Shown: positions 17,362-25,892 of the stretch, piece after piece
How the letters are laid out: the number at the start of each line of letters is the position of its first letter
How positions within the stretch are numbered: the stretch's first letter is position 1
Assembly (NCBI RefSeq): GCF_000737765.1
Contig: NZ_JPRI01000001.1
Span: 744,001-808,000 of the forward strand
Direction of reading: 5' to 3'
Length of the DNA: 64,000 nt
Source: Chryseobacterium vrystaatense
GTDB taxonomy: Bacteria; Bacteroidota; Bacteroidia; Flavobacteriales; Weeksellaceae
Made by a program: the position numbers and the translations under genes
Notes under the pieces: model-generated
Told to the model about the DNA's origin: nothing
The model's database searches: none
Seen by the model: the letters and a program-made list of their open reading frames with translations, nothing else

Positions 17362-18329
17362 ATGAAGATCAAAGCATCTGCCGTACTATTTTTCGTTATA
17401 AGTTGTTTCCATGCTCAGGAAATAGCGGATAGAGATGCCTTTGAAAAATGCATAAAGGAAAACAGCCGGAGAACCTGCATGTCTGATAAAGATAAAGATG
17501 GTGTTCTGTTTTATCTTGATGAATGTTCCAATGTTCAGGGATTGGCTGAATTTAAAGGATGTCCGGACTCAGACGGTGATGGGATTCCTGATAAAGATGA
17601 TTTCTGTTTTGAAGTGCCGGGACCTATGGAAAATAAAGGATGTCCATGGACGGATGCAGATGGTGCGGTATTTTGGATAAAGATGATGCATGTCCAGCTG
17701 TAGCAGGAAAAGTTGAGATGAATGGATGCCCTGATATCATCAGACATTATTATTCAGAAGAAGAATTAAAAAAAGTAGAAGAAGATTTTTTAGCGCGTAC
17801 TAAGAACAATAATTATCATGCGCTGGCCGATCAGATTTTTAAAAAGATTGAAAAAAAATATTTTAAACATAAAATACTGTACATATCCATTTTAGATATT
17901 TTCTCAGCCGGATGTGGAATGGATAGAACAGACTATTCAGCAGATAATTTAAGAAGTAGGTTAAAGTACAAATCTTTCTGGGATGACAGAAATTTCAGAA
18001 AGTTTGTAAATATTTTTCCGGAAAAAACAATTATTCCGGTACCGCGTGGTTACGATTATGCTTACAAACGTTTTTTGGAGCAGATCAATTTTAAAGGTAT
18101 TCCCCAATCAAAACTTGATTACAGAGTCGTTTTTAACGCCAAAGGAAATTTTGTTAAAACAGTAACAAATAAAGAAGTAATAATTCCTGAAAGTGATTTC
18201 ATTCAAATATCTCTTAATATGGAGGAAAAAAATAATAAGGTAGAAGTTCTTATGGGAGATCTCGTTTATTATTTTGAGTTTAAAAATTCTGAAGTAACAG
18301 AAATTGCAAAATCGGATTATTACAAATAA
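17362..18329 (+). pseudogene. Secreted thrombospondin type-3 repeat protein, frameshifted
   Basis: Signal peptide MKIKASAVLFFVISCFHAQ, then calcium-binding type-3 repeats (DKDKDGVLFYLDECSNV, DSDGDGIPDKDDFC, DADG..GILDKDDACPAVAG) with regular GCPD/GCPW breaks. The first frame ends at 17703, but the repeat continues without loss in another frame to 18329. At 17661-17670 the codons read GGT-GC-GGT-ATT where DADGDGILDKDD is expected, so one base (probably A between 17665 and 17666) is missing. Repaired, the protein is about 322 residues. Its C-terminal 200 residues match no family I know; in particular there is no OmpA peptidoglycan domain. It is either a sequencing error or a recent inactivation. 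Confidence 0.75.
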
Positions 18330-18351
18330 TAACAATTAAATAATATTAAAA

Positions 18352-20505
18352 ATGCCAAGAAAAGGTAAATATATAAGCCATAAAAACGAACAGAAACTGA
18401 TAGAAATCGGAAGACTGATCCTTCGTTTCATGAATACTAATTCATCAAAAATCTATAATTATAAACAGATCGCAGATGGAATAGATTATAAAAATCCCCG
18501 CCAGAGAGAGCTTGTTATTCAAAGCCTTCACAAACTTCAGGCTTCTGAGAAGATCAAAGAAGTAGACAAAGGAAAATATATCGTTAATCTGAAAATTGCA
18601 GGAACATTAACAGGAATCATTGATTTTAATCAGTCCGGTAACGCCTATGTAAAAGTAGAAGGTCTGGAAGATGATGTCTTTATTCACTCGAAAAATGTAA
18701 AAGATGCTCTTCAGGGAGATAAAGTTTTAATTATTACCTATCATTTCAAAGGTAAGAAACTGGAAGGCTCCGTATTGGAAGTTCTGGAAAGAACAAGAAC
18801 TGAATTTGTAGGAACATTTCAGCTCGTAGCTCATAAAGACTTTGGTTTTGTAGTTTGTGATAAAAAAACGATCAATACTGACATCTTTATTTCAAAAGCA
18901 AACTTCGGAGGAGCTGAAAACGGGGACAAGGTAGTTGTAAAAATGACTGAATGGAGACCGGGAGACAAAAATCCACAGGGAGAAATCATTCAGGTACTGG
19001 GTGCTCCGGGTGAGCATGAAACTGAGATCCACTCTATTCTTGCAGAATATGGGCTTCCGTATGAATTCCCGCAGGAAGTTGAGCTTGATGCCGATAAAAT
19101 CGACAGAAGAATCACCAGTGAAGAAGCTGCAAAACGCTGGGATATGCGTGATATCTGTACCTTCACTATCGACCCTAAAGATGCAAAAGATTTTGATGAT
19201 GCGCTTTCTATAAGAAAATTAGAAAATGGAAACTGGGAAATAGGTGTGCATATTGCAGACGTTTCCCATTACGTAGTTCCGGGAACTATGCTGGATGATG
19301 AAGCCTATAAAAGAGCAACTTCGGTATACCTTGTAGACCGTGTGGTTCCTATGCTTCCGGAAGTTTTAAGTAATGATGTATGTTCACTTCGTCCTAATGA
19401 AGATAAATATACATTTTCGGCAGTTTTTCAGCTGAATGACAAAGCAGAAATTCAGAAGCAGTGGTTTGGGAGAACAGTGATTCATTCAGACAGAAGATTT
19501 ACGTACGAAGAAGCTCAGGAACGTATAGAAACGGGACAGGGAGATCTTGCTGAAGAAATCAATACTTTAGACAGACTTGCCAAGATTATGCGTGATGAGC
19601 GTGTAAGAAACGGGGCGATTACTTTCGATAGAAGTGAAGTAAGATTCAACCTGGATGAAAATAATTCGCCAATTGGAGTTTACTTTAAAATAAGTAAAGA
19701 TTCCAATCATCTGATCGAAGAATTCATGCTTTTAGCGAATAAAAAAGTATCTGAATTTGTATCATTGACGAGTAAAGGAACAGTAAGCAACAATACCTTT
19801 ATTTACAGGGTTCACGATGATCCCAATCCTGCTAAATTGGAAGCATTAAGAGATTTTGTTTCTACATTTGGATATAAAATGAACCTTGACAACACTAAGA
19901 AAGTTGCAGAATCATTGAATAAACTTCTTTTTGATGTCAAAGGAAAAGGAGAAGAAAATATGATCGAAACGCTGGCGATGAGAAGTATGAGCAAGGCGGT
20001 ATATTCTACAGAACCTATCGGACACTATGGTTTAGGTTTTGAATACTACAGTCACTTTACCTCTCCTATCCGACGTTATCCTGACCTTCTTGCCCACCGT
20101 CTTTTACAACATTATCTTGATGGAGGTAAATCTCCAAGCAGGCAGGAACTCGAAGACAAAGCAAAACACTGCAGTGCTATGGAAAGACTTGCTGCCGATG
20201 CGGAAAGAGATTCTATTAAATACATGCAGGTGAAGTTTATGGAAAAACATCTTGGAGAAACCTTTACCGGAGTGATCTCAGGTGTGGCAGAATTCGGCTT
20301 TTGGGTTGAAATACCTGAAAACGGAGCTGAAGGGTTAATCAAATTAAGAGACCTGGTAGATGATTCATATTCATACGATCAGAAGACCCATGCCGTTTAT
20401 GGTAGCAGAACGGGTAAAAAACATCAGTTAGGAGATGAAGTTCAGATCAAAGTAGTAAAAGCCAACCTTATTCAAAAACAGTTGGACTTTAAGATTGTTG
20501 ACTAA
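18352..20505 (+). CDS. rnr: Ribonuclease R
   Basis: Processive 3'-5' exoribonuclease that degrades structured RNA. 717 residues: N-terminal winged-helix segment (about 10-80), two cold-shock domains (about 80-220), RNB catalytic domain with DPKDAKDFDDALSI near 272-285 (metal-binding Asp residues), the conserved HYSHFTSPIRRYPDLLAHRLL-type block in two parts near 565-583, and a C-terminal S1 domain (GVISGVAEFGFWVEIPENG). A small membrane-protein gene starts within its stop codon (TAATG). Confidence 0.95.
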   Translation: MPRKGKYISHKNEQKLIEIGRLILRFMNTNSSKIYNYKQIADGIDYKNPRQRELVIQSLHKLQASEKIKEVDKGKYIVNLKIAGTLTGIIDFNQSGNAYVKVEGLEDDVFIHSKNVKDALQGDKVLIITYHFKGKKLEGSVLEVLERTRTEFVGTFQLVAHKDFGFVVCDKKTINTDIFISKANFGGAENGDKVVVKMTEWRPGDKNPQGEIIQVLGAPGEHETEIHSILAEYGLPYEFPQEVELDADKIDRRITSEEAAKRWDMRDICTFTIDPKDAKDFDDALSIRKLENGNWEIGVHIADVSHYVVPGTMLDDEAYKRATSVYLVDRVVPMLPEVLSNDVCSLRPNEDKYTFSAVFQLNDKAEIQKQWFGRTVIHSDRRFTYEEAQERIETGQGDLAEEINTLDRLAKIMRDERVRNGAITFDRSEVRFNLDENNSPIGVYFKISKDSNHLIEEFMLLANKKVSEFVSLTSKGTVSNNTFIYRVHDDPNPAKLEALRDFVSTFGYKMNLDNTKKVAESLNKLLFDVKGKGEENMIETLAMRSMSKAVYSTEPIGHYGLGFEYYSHFTSPIRRYPDLLAHRLLQHYLDGGKSPSRQELEDKAKHCSAMERLAADAERDSIKYMQVKFMEKHLGETFTGVISGVAEFGFWVEIPENGAEGLIKLRDLVDDSYSYDQKTHAVYGSRTGKKHQLGDEVQIKVVKANLIQKQLDFKIVD

Positions 20506-21014
20506 TGACTAAAATTGATAAAGCGATCGTATTCAGTATTCTGAATGCGATTTTGCTTGTGACTGTTATTTTTAAAACGGTTCTCAATTTTTATGTATTT
20601 GTAGCAGTTATCCTCCTTCTTATTGTATCGTGTTATATTTTAATCAACAAAAACAGGATTAATATTGGAAATGAGGGGAAAAAATATTTTTTTTTGATTA
20701 AATTTCCGCTTGTAATTAATTTTTTTTTTCTGATCAATTATATTACAGGAATGAATCCCACAAAAGAAACCTATTGTTATAGGGCACAATCATCTTATGT
20801 TGGAGGCGCTCATAGTCGTCAGGTAGGAAAGACTACCTACATCTACTTAAGCGGAAATGCCTATGAATATGAGTATATGATCAGGAGTTTTTTTATCGAT
20901 TACAAAAGGATGATGTTTAAAAACCAGATTACCTATACATTTGAAAGAGGTATCTTTGGGTTAAAAATCAGGAAAGATTTCCAGTTTTTTTATAATGAAA
21001 ATTGTTTAGAATAG
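20505..21014 (+). CDS. Small membrane protein of unknown function
   Basis: 169 residues, not recognised. Two hydrophobic segments at about 7-48 and one at about 63-82 suggest three membrane spans, followed by a soluble C-terminal half containing TKETYCYRAQSSYVGG. The start overlaps the rnr stop by one base and the stop is one base before the next gene, so it sits in the same transcript as rnr and the LysE-type exporter. Confidence 0.7.
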   Translation: MTKIDKAIVFSILNAILLVTVIFKTVLNFYVFVAVILLLIVSCYILINKNRINIGNEGKKYFFLIKFPLVINFFFLINYITGMNPTKETYCYRAQSSYVGGAHSRQVGKTTYIYLSGNAYEYEYMIRSFFIDYKRMMFKNQITYTFERGIFGLKIRKDFQFFYNENCLE

Positions 21015-21015
21015 A

Positions 21016-21702
21016 ATGTTTGAACTTGTACTTTCTGCCGTTGTTTTAGGGTTTATGCTGAGCCTGGTTTTTATAGGACCTATTTTTTTCCTGTTAATTG
21101 AAACCAGTTTTTCCAGAGGACCCAGGCATGCTCTGGCACTTGATCTCGGAGTCATTACGGCAGATATATTATGCATTGTTGCTGCTTATTATGCAAGTGC
21201 AGATATTGTCACTTTAATAGATAAACATCCCGGATTTTACCGGATCACTTCAATTCTTATATTTGTTTACGGGATTGTGATGATGGTTACCAAAACCAAA
21301 ATGCATATGCCCGGTGAAGAAAGAATCATTGGCCAAAACTATTTTAAAACGTTTTTCAATGGTTTTTTCTTTAATCTGTTGAATGTAGGAGTTATTCTTT
21401 TCTGGCTGGTTACAGTAATTTCTGTCCGGAATCAGTATCCTGATACCAGCAGTTTTATTCTATATGTAGGTATTGTGATTGGAACATATCTGTGTATTGA
21501 CCTGGCCAAAATATTCTTAGCAAAACAATTCCATGATAAACTTACCCAGAAACTCGCCAACAAGATCAGAAGGATTGTAGGCGGGATTCTTATTGTGTTC
21601 AGTTTCTTTATTTTTCTGCAGAGTTTTAAGAAATTCAATCAGTTTGACAGACGTTTAGAGGAAGCTGAGAAAAAGGAAATCAAATACCAGAAAACAGAAT
21701 GA
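21016..21702 (+). CDS. LysE/RhtB-type translocator
   Basis: 228 residues with about six hydrophobic segments. The N-terminal signature FMLSLVFIGPIFFLLIETS with GPRHALALDLGVITADILC matches the LysE family of small-molecule or amino-acid exporters. The substrate is unknown. The C-terminus is charged and cytoplasmic-looking (RRLEEAEKKEIKYQK). It overlaps the LD-carboxypeptidase gene by 4 bases (ATGA). Confidence 0.82.
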   Translation: MFELVLSAVVLGFMLSLVFIGPIFFLLIETSFSRGPRHALALDLGVITADILCIVAAYYASADIVTLIDKHPGFYRITSILIFVYGIVMMVTKTKMHMPGEERIIGQNYFKTFFNGFFFNLLNVGVILFWLVTVISVRNQYPDTSSFILYVGIVIGTYLCIDLAKIFLAKQFHDKLTQKLANKIRRIVGGILIVFSFFIFLQSFKKFNQFDRRLEEAEKKEIKYQKTE

Positions 21703-22628
21703 AAAAAATAATCTTTCCAAAAACTCTTAAAAAAGGAGCTAAAATAGCTGTTATCTCCCCTGCCGGAGCTGTAGATCCATCTCAGCTTGAAAAAGGTATA
21801 GAAATGATCAAAAGCAATGGTTTTGAACCTGTATTGGGAGAACATCTCTATACTAAGTTTTCAAATGGATATAACTACGCAGGAACGGAAAAGGAAAGAT
21901 TAAAAGATATGAACTGGGCTTTGAACGACAGAGAGATTTCAGCAGTCTGGGCTTCCAGAGGCGGTTACGGATGCCAGCATCTGGTTCAGCATCTAAAACT
22001 GAAAAACTTTACAGAAAATCCTAAATGGTATATCGGCTACTCTGATAATACGGTTATACAAAGCTATTTACTAAACAAAGGTTTCGCATCCATTCACGGG
22101 CAGACTATCAAAACCTCAAGTTTTGGAGTGACTGGGGAAAGCTATGGGCTGATCTTTGATATTTTAAAGGGGAAAAGCCTCAAATATGCTTTAAAAGCTC
22201 ATCAATTTAATAAGAAAGGGAACATTGAAGGAGAACTGGTTGGAGGTAATTTAGCCCTGATCTATGCGCTTCTTGGAACCAAATATTCCTTTGACTTTAG
22301 GGATAAGATTTTATTTATTGAAGATATCGGTGAAAACTTTTATGCACTGGACCGAATGATCATGAGTCTTGAATTAGCCGGAGTTTTCACTAAAATAAAA
22401 GGACTGATCATCGGAGGAATGACTAATATGGGCGATGAGAAAGAGAATAAAAGCTATGAAGAAAGCTTTGATGAATTTGCTTATAAACTGATTTCAGACA
22501 GAATCTCAAAGTATAAATTTCCTGCTGTTTTCGGATTTCCGAATGGACATATTAAAGACAACCGGCCTTTGATTATTGGTGGAAAAGTTACCATGAAGAT
22601 TGGAGATAAGGTTAAGATTGATTTTTAA
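21699..22628 (+). CDS. LD-carboxypeptidase (peptidase S66)
   Basis: Trims the terminal D-Ala from murein tetrapeptides during cell-wall recycling. 309 residues: the N-terminal fold GAKIAVISPAGAVDP, nucleophile region YIGYSDNTVIQSYL (Ser in GYSD), and the catalytic Glu and His in FIEDIGENFYALDRM and GFPNGHIKDNRPL. It has no signal peptide, so it is cytoplasmic like E. coli LdcA. It is translationally coupled to the upstream LysE-type gene. Confidence 0.9.
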   Translation: MKKIIFPKTLKKGAKIAVISPAGAVDPSQLEKGIEMIKSNGFEPVLGEHLYTKFSNGYNYAGTEKERLKDMNWALNDREISAVWASRGGYGCQHLVQHLKLKNFTENPKWYIGYSDNTVIQSYLLNKGFASIHGQTIKTSSFGVTGESYGLIFDILKGKSLKYALKAHQFNKKGNIEGELVGGNLALIYALLGTKYSFDFRDKILFIEDIGENFYALDRMIMSLELAGVFTKIKGLIIGGMTNMGDEKENKSYEESFDEFAYKLISDRISKYKFPAVFGFPNGHIKDNRPLIIGGKVTMKIGDKVKIDF

Positions 22629-22681
22629 AAGATACCAATCTCAATAAACGCTCTCTACGCTCAAACCCCTAAATTTGAAAG

Positions 22682-23053
22682 ATGGCAACTCACAACGATT
22701 TCGGTAAAATAGCAGAAGATCTTGCGGCTGAATATCTGCAGAAGAAAGGCTATAAAGTTCTTACGAGGAATTTCAGGTTTCAGAAAGCTGAAATTGATAT
22801 CATTGCTGAAAAAGAAAATTTAATTATTATCGTAGAAGTGAAAGCACGTTCTACCGATGCTTTTATGCTCCCCCAGGAAGCAGTGACCAAAACCAAAATA
22901 AAATCGATCGTGTCTGCAGCCAACCATTATCTTGAAGAATTTAACAGGAATAATGAAGTAAGATTTGATATTATTTCTGTTCTTCCCGATGAAATGAAGA
23001 AATTGACCATTGACCATATAACCGATGCTTTTGAAGCTTTAGATGCCAATTAA
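22682..23053 (+). CDS. YraN family (UPF0102) nuclease-like protein
   Basis: 123 residues with the UPF0102 signature: GKIAEDLAAEYLQKKGYKVLTRNF, then AEIDIIAEKENLIIIVEVKAR, which resembles the D..ExK core of restriction-endonuclease-like folds. The cellular role is unclear, with a DNA-processing link suggested for the family. Two bases separate it from the following membrane-protein gene. Confidence 0.88.
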   Translation: MATHNDFGKIAEDLAAEYLQKKGYKVLTRNFRFQKAEIDIIAEKENLIIIVEVKARSTDAFMLPQEAVTKTKIKSIVSAANHYLEEFNRNNEVRFDIISVLPDEMKKLTIDHITDAFEALDAN

Positions 23054-23055
23054 CT

Positions 23056-23880
23056 ATGAATAATTTAGATTGGGAAGTCATATACTCTGTGGTAGTTTAT
23101 GTCCTCAAAAACTATCCGCTTAAAATCATTTTCTATATGTCTTTGTGCTTTATACTGGGCATAATACTAAGCATTATCTATAGTCTGATTCTAAAAAAAT
23201 ATAAGGTTCTTTCAAGAGAACATAAATATTATAACTGCGCAGTAAAACTCTACATTCCGGCTATTTTTGTCATCAACATCATTTTCTCTCTTAAAGCAGG
23301 ACTGTTTTGGGGCGCATACGAGGCACTTAAGAAGGACAGCTACTCTATTTCGCAACAAACATACAATGCCGGTACTTACTATGCTTTTAAAGACGAACAA
23401 TCCAAAAAGCAGTTTGTTGGAAAGCTTCAGTTGGTGGTATCAGATCTTAGTACAAGTAATCAGAATACAAAGATCAGGATTGTAGATATTGTAAAAGCAT
23501 ATGACACGAAATATCAGGTAGTAGACAGTCCCAAAAACTGGCTGGCTTCTTTGTTTGCTGAAAAATACGGCGAGAGAATCCATACCCTTGTTTTGTATGG
23601 AATGCTTAATGCAGTGCCTCATGTGAATATCTCAGAGAGTATTTCGTACAGCGAGTTTGATCAATTGACCAGTAAGCTCATCATGCTGGATTCAAAAGAT
23701 GTGGAATCTTCTATTGTTGTAAAGATTCAGAATTTGTTTCTGATGGTTCTGAAATCACAGTTTAAAACGATTATCAAGGGAATTCTTATCATCTTGATAT
23801 TGCTCATGCTGATTCCGTTAGTTGAATTTTGCATCTACAGATATGTAATGAAAAGAAAACAAAAAAAGGTAATAATTTAG
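23056..23880 (+). CDS. Membrane protein of unknown function
   Basis: 274 residues, not recognised. Hydrophobic segments lie at about 21-43 and 66-85 and at the C-terminus (about 240-262), and a 150-residue loop between them holds a Lys-rich soluble domain (QFVGKLQLVVSDLSTSNQNT). It ends in a basic tail (MKRKQKK). It probably lies in one operon with yraN. Confidence 0.65.
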   Translation: MNNLDWEVIYSVVVYVLKNYPLKIIFYMSLCFILGIILSIIYSLILKKYKVLSREHKYYNCAVKLYIPAIFVINIIFSLKAGLFWGAYEALKKDSYSISQQTYNAGTYYAFKDEQSKKQFVGKLQLVVSDLSTSNQNTKIRIVDIVKAYDTKYQVVDSPKNWLASLFAEKYGERIHTLVLYGMLNAVPHVNISESISYSEFDQLTSKLIMLDSKDVESSIVVKIQNLFLMVLKSQFKTIIKGILIILILLMLIPLVEFCIYRYVMKRKQKKVII

Positions 23881-23937
23881 CAGTGTACCAATGCAAAACG
23901 CTTATTCTGTTTACTGTTACATTATAATATAATATTT

Positions 23938-24687
23938 ATGAAAACAATACTCATCACCGGAGCAACTTCCGGAATAGGAAAATCTACGGCAGAACTTCTT
24001 GCCAGACAGGGAAACAGAATTATTATCTGTGGAAGGAGAAACGAAGTTTTAGAATCACTAAAATCTGAACTTTCCCAATATACCGAAATATTTAGTTTGA
24101 TTTTTGATGTAAGAAATCTTGAAGAAGTTGAAAAAGCGATCAATTCTCTTCCGGAGGAATGGAAGAATATTGATGTTCTAATTAATAATGCAGGAAATGC
24201 ACATGGTTTGGAGCCTCTTTCTGCTGGAAAGACAGATGATTGGGATTCTATGATCGATGGTAACGTTAAAGGACTTTTATATGTTTCTAAATTGATCATC
24301 CCCTCTATGAAGGAGAGAAATTCAGGTCATATCGTAAACATTAGTTCAGTGGCAGCAAGGCAAACCTATGCAAACGGAACTGTATATTGTGCAACTAAAA
24401 AAGCAGTTGACGTAATTTCCGAAGGAATGCGACTGGAACTTACGGAATTTGGAATCAAAGTGACCAATATTCAGCCGGGTGCCGTGGAAACAGATTTCTC
24501 ACTGGTAAGATTCAAAGGCGACAGCGAAAGAGCGGCCACCGTTTATGCCGGATATGAAGCTTTAAAAGCTGAAGATATTGCCGATGCTATCGCCTACTGC
24601 GTGAATGCTCCTAAACACGTAATGGTGTCAGATATGACCATTTATCCAAGCGCACAAAGTGAGCCGAGAACGATTTACAGAAAATAA
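23938..24687 (+). CDS. Short-chain dehydrogenase/reductase (YdfG-like)
   Basis: 249 residues of the classical SDR type: TGATSGIGKSTAELLARQG at 7-25, NNAGNAHGLEPL, the active-site Ser in NISSVAARQTY, and YCATKKAVDVISEGMRLELTEFGIKVTNIQPGAVETDF. The DDWDSMIDGNVKGLLYVSK block and the ADAIAYCVNAPKHVMVSDM end resemble 3-hydroxy-acid (serine/L-allo-threonine) dehydrogenases such as YdfG. The exact substrate cannot be told from sequence. Confidence 0.85.
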   Translation: MKTILITGATSGIGKSTAELLARQGNRIIICGRRNEVLESLKSELSQYTEIFSLIFDVRNLEEVEKAINSLPEEWKNIDVLINNAGNAHGLEPLSAGKTDDWDSMIDGNVKGLLYVSKLIIPSMKERNSGHIVNISSVAARQTYANGTVYCATKKAVDVISEGMRLELTEFGIKVTNIQPGAVETDFSLVRFKGDSERAATVYAGYEALKAEDIADAIAYCVNAPKHVMVSDMTIYPSAQSEPRTIYRK

Positions 24688-24688
24688 A

Positions 24689-25129
24689 GTGAAAAAAGCA
24701 TCGCTTTTTATACTGCTTTTCTCATTTGCTTTTTGGAGTTGTCAAAATATAGGCATTTCTAAAAAAGATGAAAAACTATTGGGAAGTATTAAGCTCCTTG
24801 ATGCCTATTTACAGGATAATGATGAAAAGATAGTCGATATTTTGCAGCCAGATGTTTCTTTTGGCCATTCTAACGGTTGGATACAGAGTTTTGAAGATTT
24901 CAAAAAGGATTTTTCATCAAAAAAGGTGACTTACAGAGAGATTCAGCAAACAGAGCTTTCTGAAATCAAAAAATATAAAAATACAGTAAGCATCAGGAGA
25001 AAAATAAAAGTTTCGGGAACGTATAAAAATCAGGATTTCGAAATGAAACTGGCTCTGCTTGAGATTTGGATAAGAAAGAATGCGGTGTGGAAACTCTGGA
25101 GTCGTCAGAGTGTCGAAATAAAGCCATAA
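24689..25129 (+). CDS. NTF2-like (DUF4440-type) lipoprotein
   Basis: 147 residues starting at GTG 24689, one base after the SDR stop. An earlier in-frame start at 24659 would overlap the SDR gene and spoil the signal. The signal peptide MKKASLFILLFSFAFWSC ends in a lipobox-like Cys, so it is probably an outer-membrane or periplasmic lipoprotein. The body shows the SnoaL/DUF4440 pattern: LDAYLQDNDEKIVDILQPDV, GHSNGWIQSFEDFKKDF and a C-terminal sheet ending VWKLWSRQSVEI. Ligand or enzyme activity is unknown. Confidence 0.75.
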   Translation: MKKASLFILLFSFAFWSCQNIGISKKDEKLLGSIKLLDAYLQDNDEKIVDILQPDVSFGHSNGWIQSFEDFKKDFSSKKVTYREIQQTELSEIKKYKNTVSIRRKIKVSGTYKNQDFEMKLALLEIWIRKNAVWKLWSRQSVEIKP

Positions 25130-25193
25130 ATTTGCACGAATTTGAAGCAATTTTGCCTTTTGCAATTTGCCAATCAGCTTAAAAATTAAAGAG

Positions 25194-25874
25194 ATGAAAA
25201 TTCTATATCTGGAAACCTCTTCCAAAAACTGCTCTGTAGCTATTTCAGACGACGAAAAGCTCCTGTGCCTTTGCGAAGAAGTCTCCGAGAACTACAAACA
25301 GTCTGAAAGTCTTCACACTTATGTAGAATGGGCACTGGAAGGTGCAGGACTCACCATGAAAGATATTGAGGCTGTATCTTTGGGTAGAGGGCCCGGCTCA
25401 TATACCGGGTTAAGGATCGGAGCAGCTTCCGCAAAAGGATTCTGTTATGGGCTGAAAATTCCCCTTACAGCAGTAAATTCGATGGAAAGCATGATAGAGC
25501 CTTTTTTAGGCAAAAACTATGATTATGTGGTGCCGTTGATTGACGCAAGAAGAATGGAGGTTTATACGGCCGTTTATGACGGCGAGACAGGGGAAGAAAG
25601 ATTTCAGACCGAAGCCAAAATTTTAGATGAAACTTCTTTTGAAGAATTTAAAGATAAAAAAGTAATTTTTGTAGGGGACGGAGCAAAGAAGGCTAAAGAT
25701 ATTTTAGATCTTCCCCATGCAGATTTTAGAGAAGATGTCTACCCTTCTGCACAGTACCTGATCAAAAGAACTCTCGAAAAAATCGATCAAAAGGAATTTG
25801 AAGATATTGCCTATTTTGAGCCTTTTTATCTCAAAGATTTCCACGGTGTAAAGAAAAAGAAAAGCGAAGAATAG
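25194..25874 (+). CDS. tsaB: tRNA threonylcarbamoyladenosine complex subunit TsaB
   Basis: Partner of TsaD/TsaE in N6-threonylcarbamoylation of A37 in ANN-decoding tRNAs. 226 residues from ATG 25194; an upstream in-frame TTG is less likely. Actin-like fold signature: ILYLETSSKNCSVAISDDEK, SLGRGPGSYTGLRIGAASAKG, and VVPLIDARRMEVYTAVYD. It has no metal-binding His pair, as expected for TsaB rather than TsaD. A strong terminator covers its last codons. Confidence 0.93.
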   Translation: MKILYLETSSKNCSVAISDDEKLLCLCEEVSENYKQSESLHTYVEWALEGAGLTMKDIEAVSLGRGPGSYTGLRIGAASAKGFCYGLKIPLTAVNSMESMIEPFLGKNYDYVVPLIDARRMEVYTAVYDGETGEERFQTEAKILDETSFEEFKDKKVIFVGDGAKKAKDILDLPHADFREDVYPSAQYLIKRTLEKIDQKEFEDIAYFEPFYLKDFHGVKKKKSEE

Positions 25875-25892
25875 ATCTTCGCTTTTCTTTTT
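25854..25892. terminator. Bidirectional terminator tsaB/sprE
   Basis: Perfect 17-bp inverted repeat (25854-25870 with 25876-25892, 5-base loop) with A- and T-runs on its ends. It lies between convergent genes and overlaps both coding ends. Confidence 0.85.

Noticed and set aside
4000-25000. Strand-composition switch as proof of the origin
   Set aside because: Small hand counts of third-position G and C on either side of 16.4 kb went both ways; a full-chromosome skew is needed, so I do not use it as evidence.
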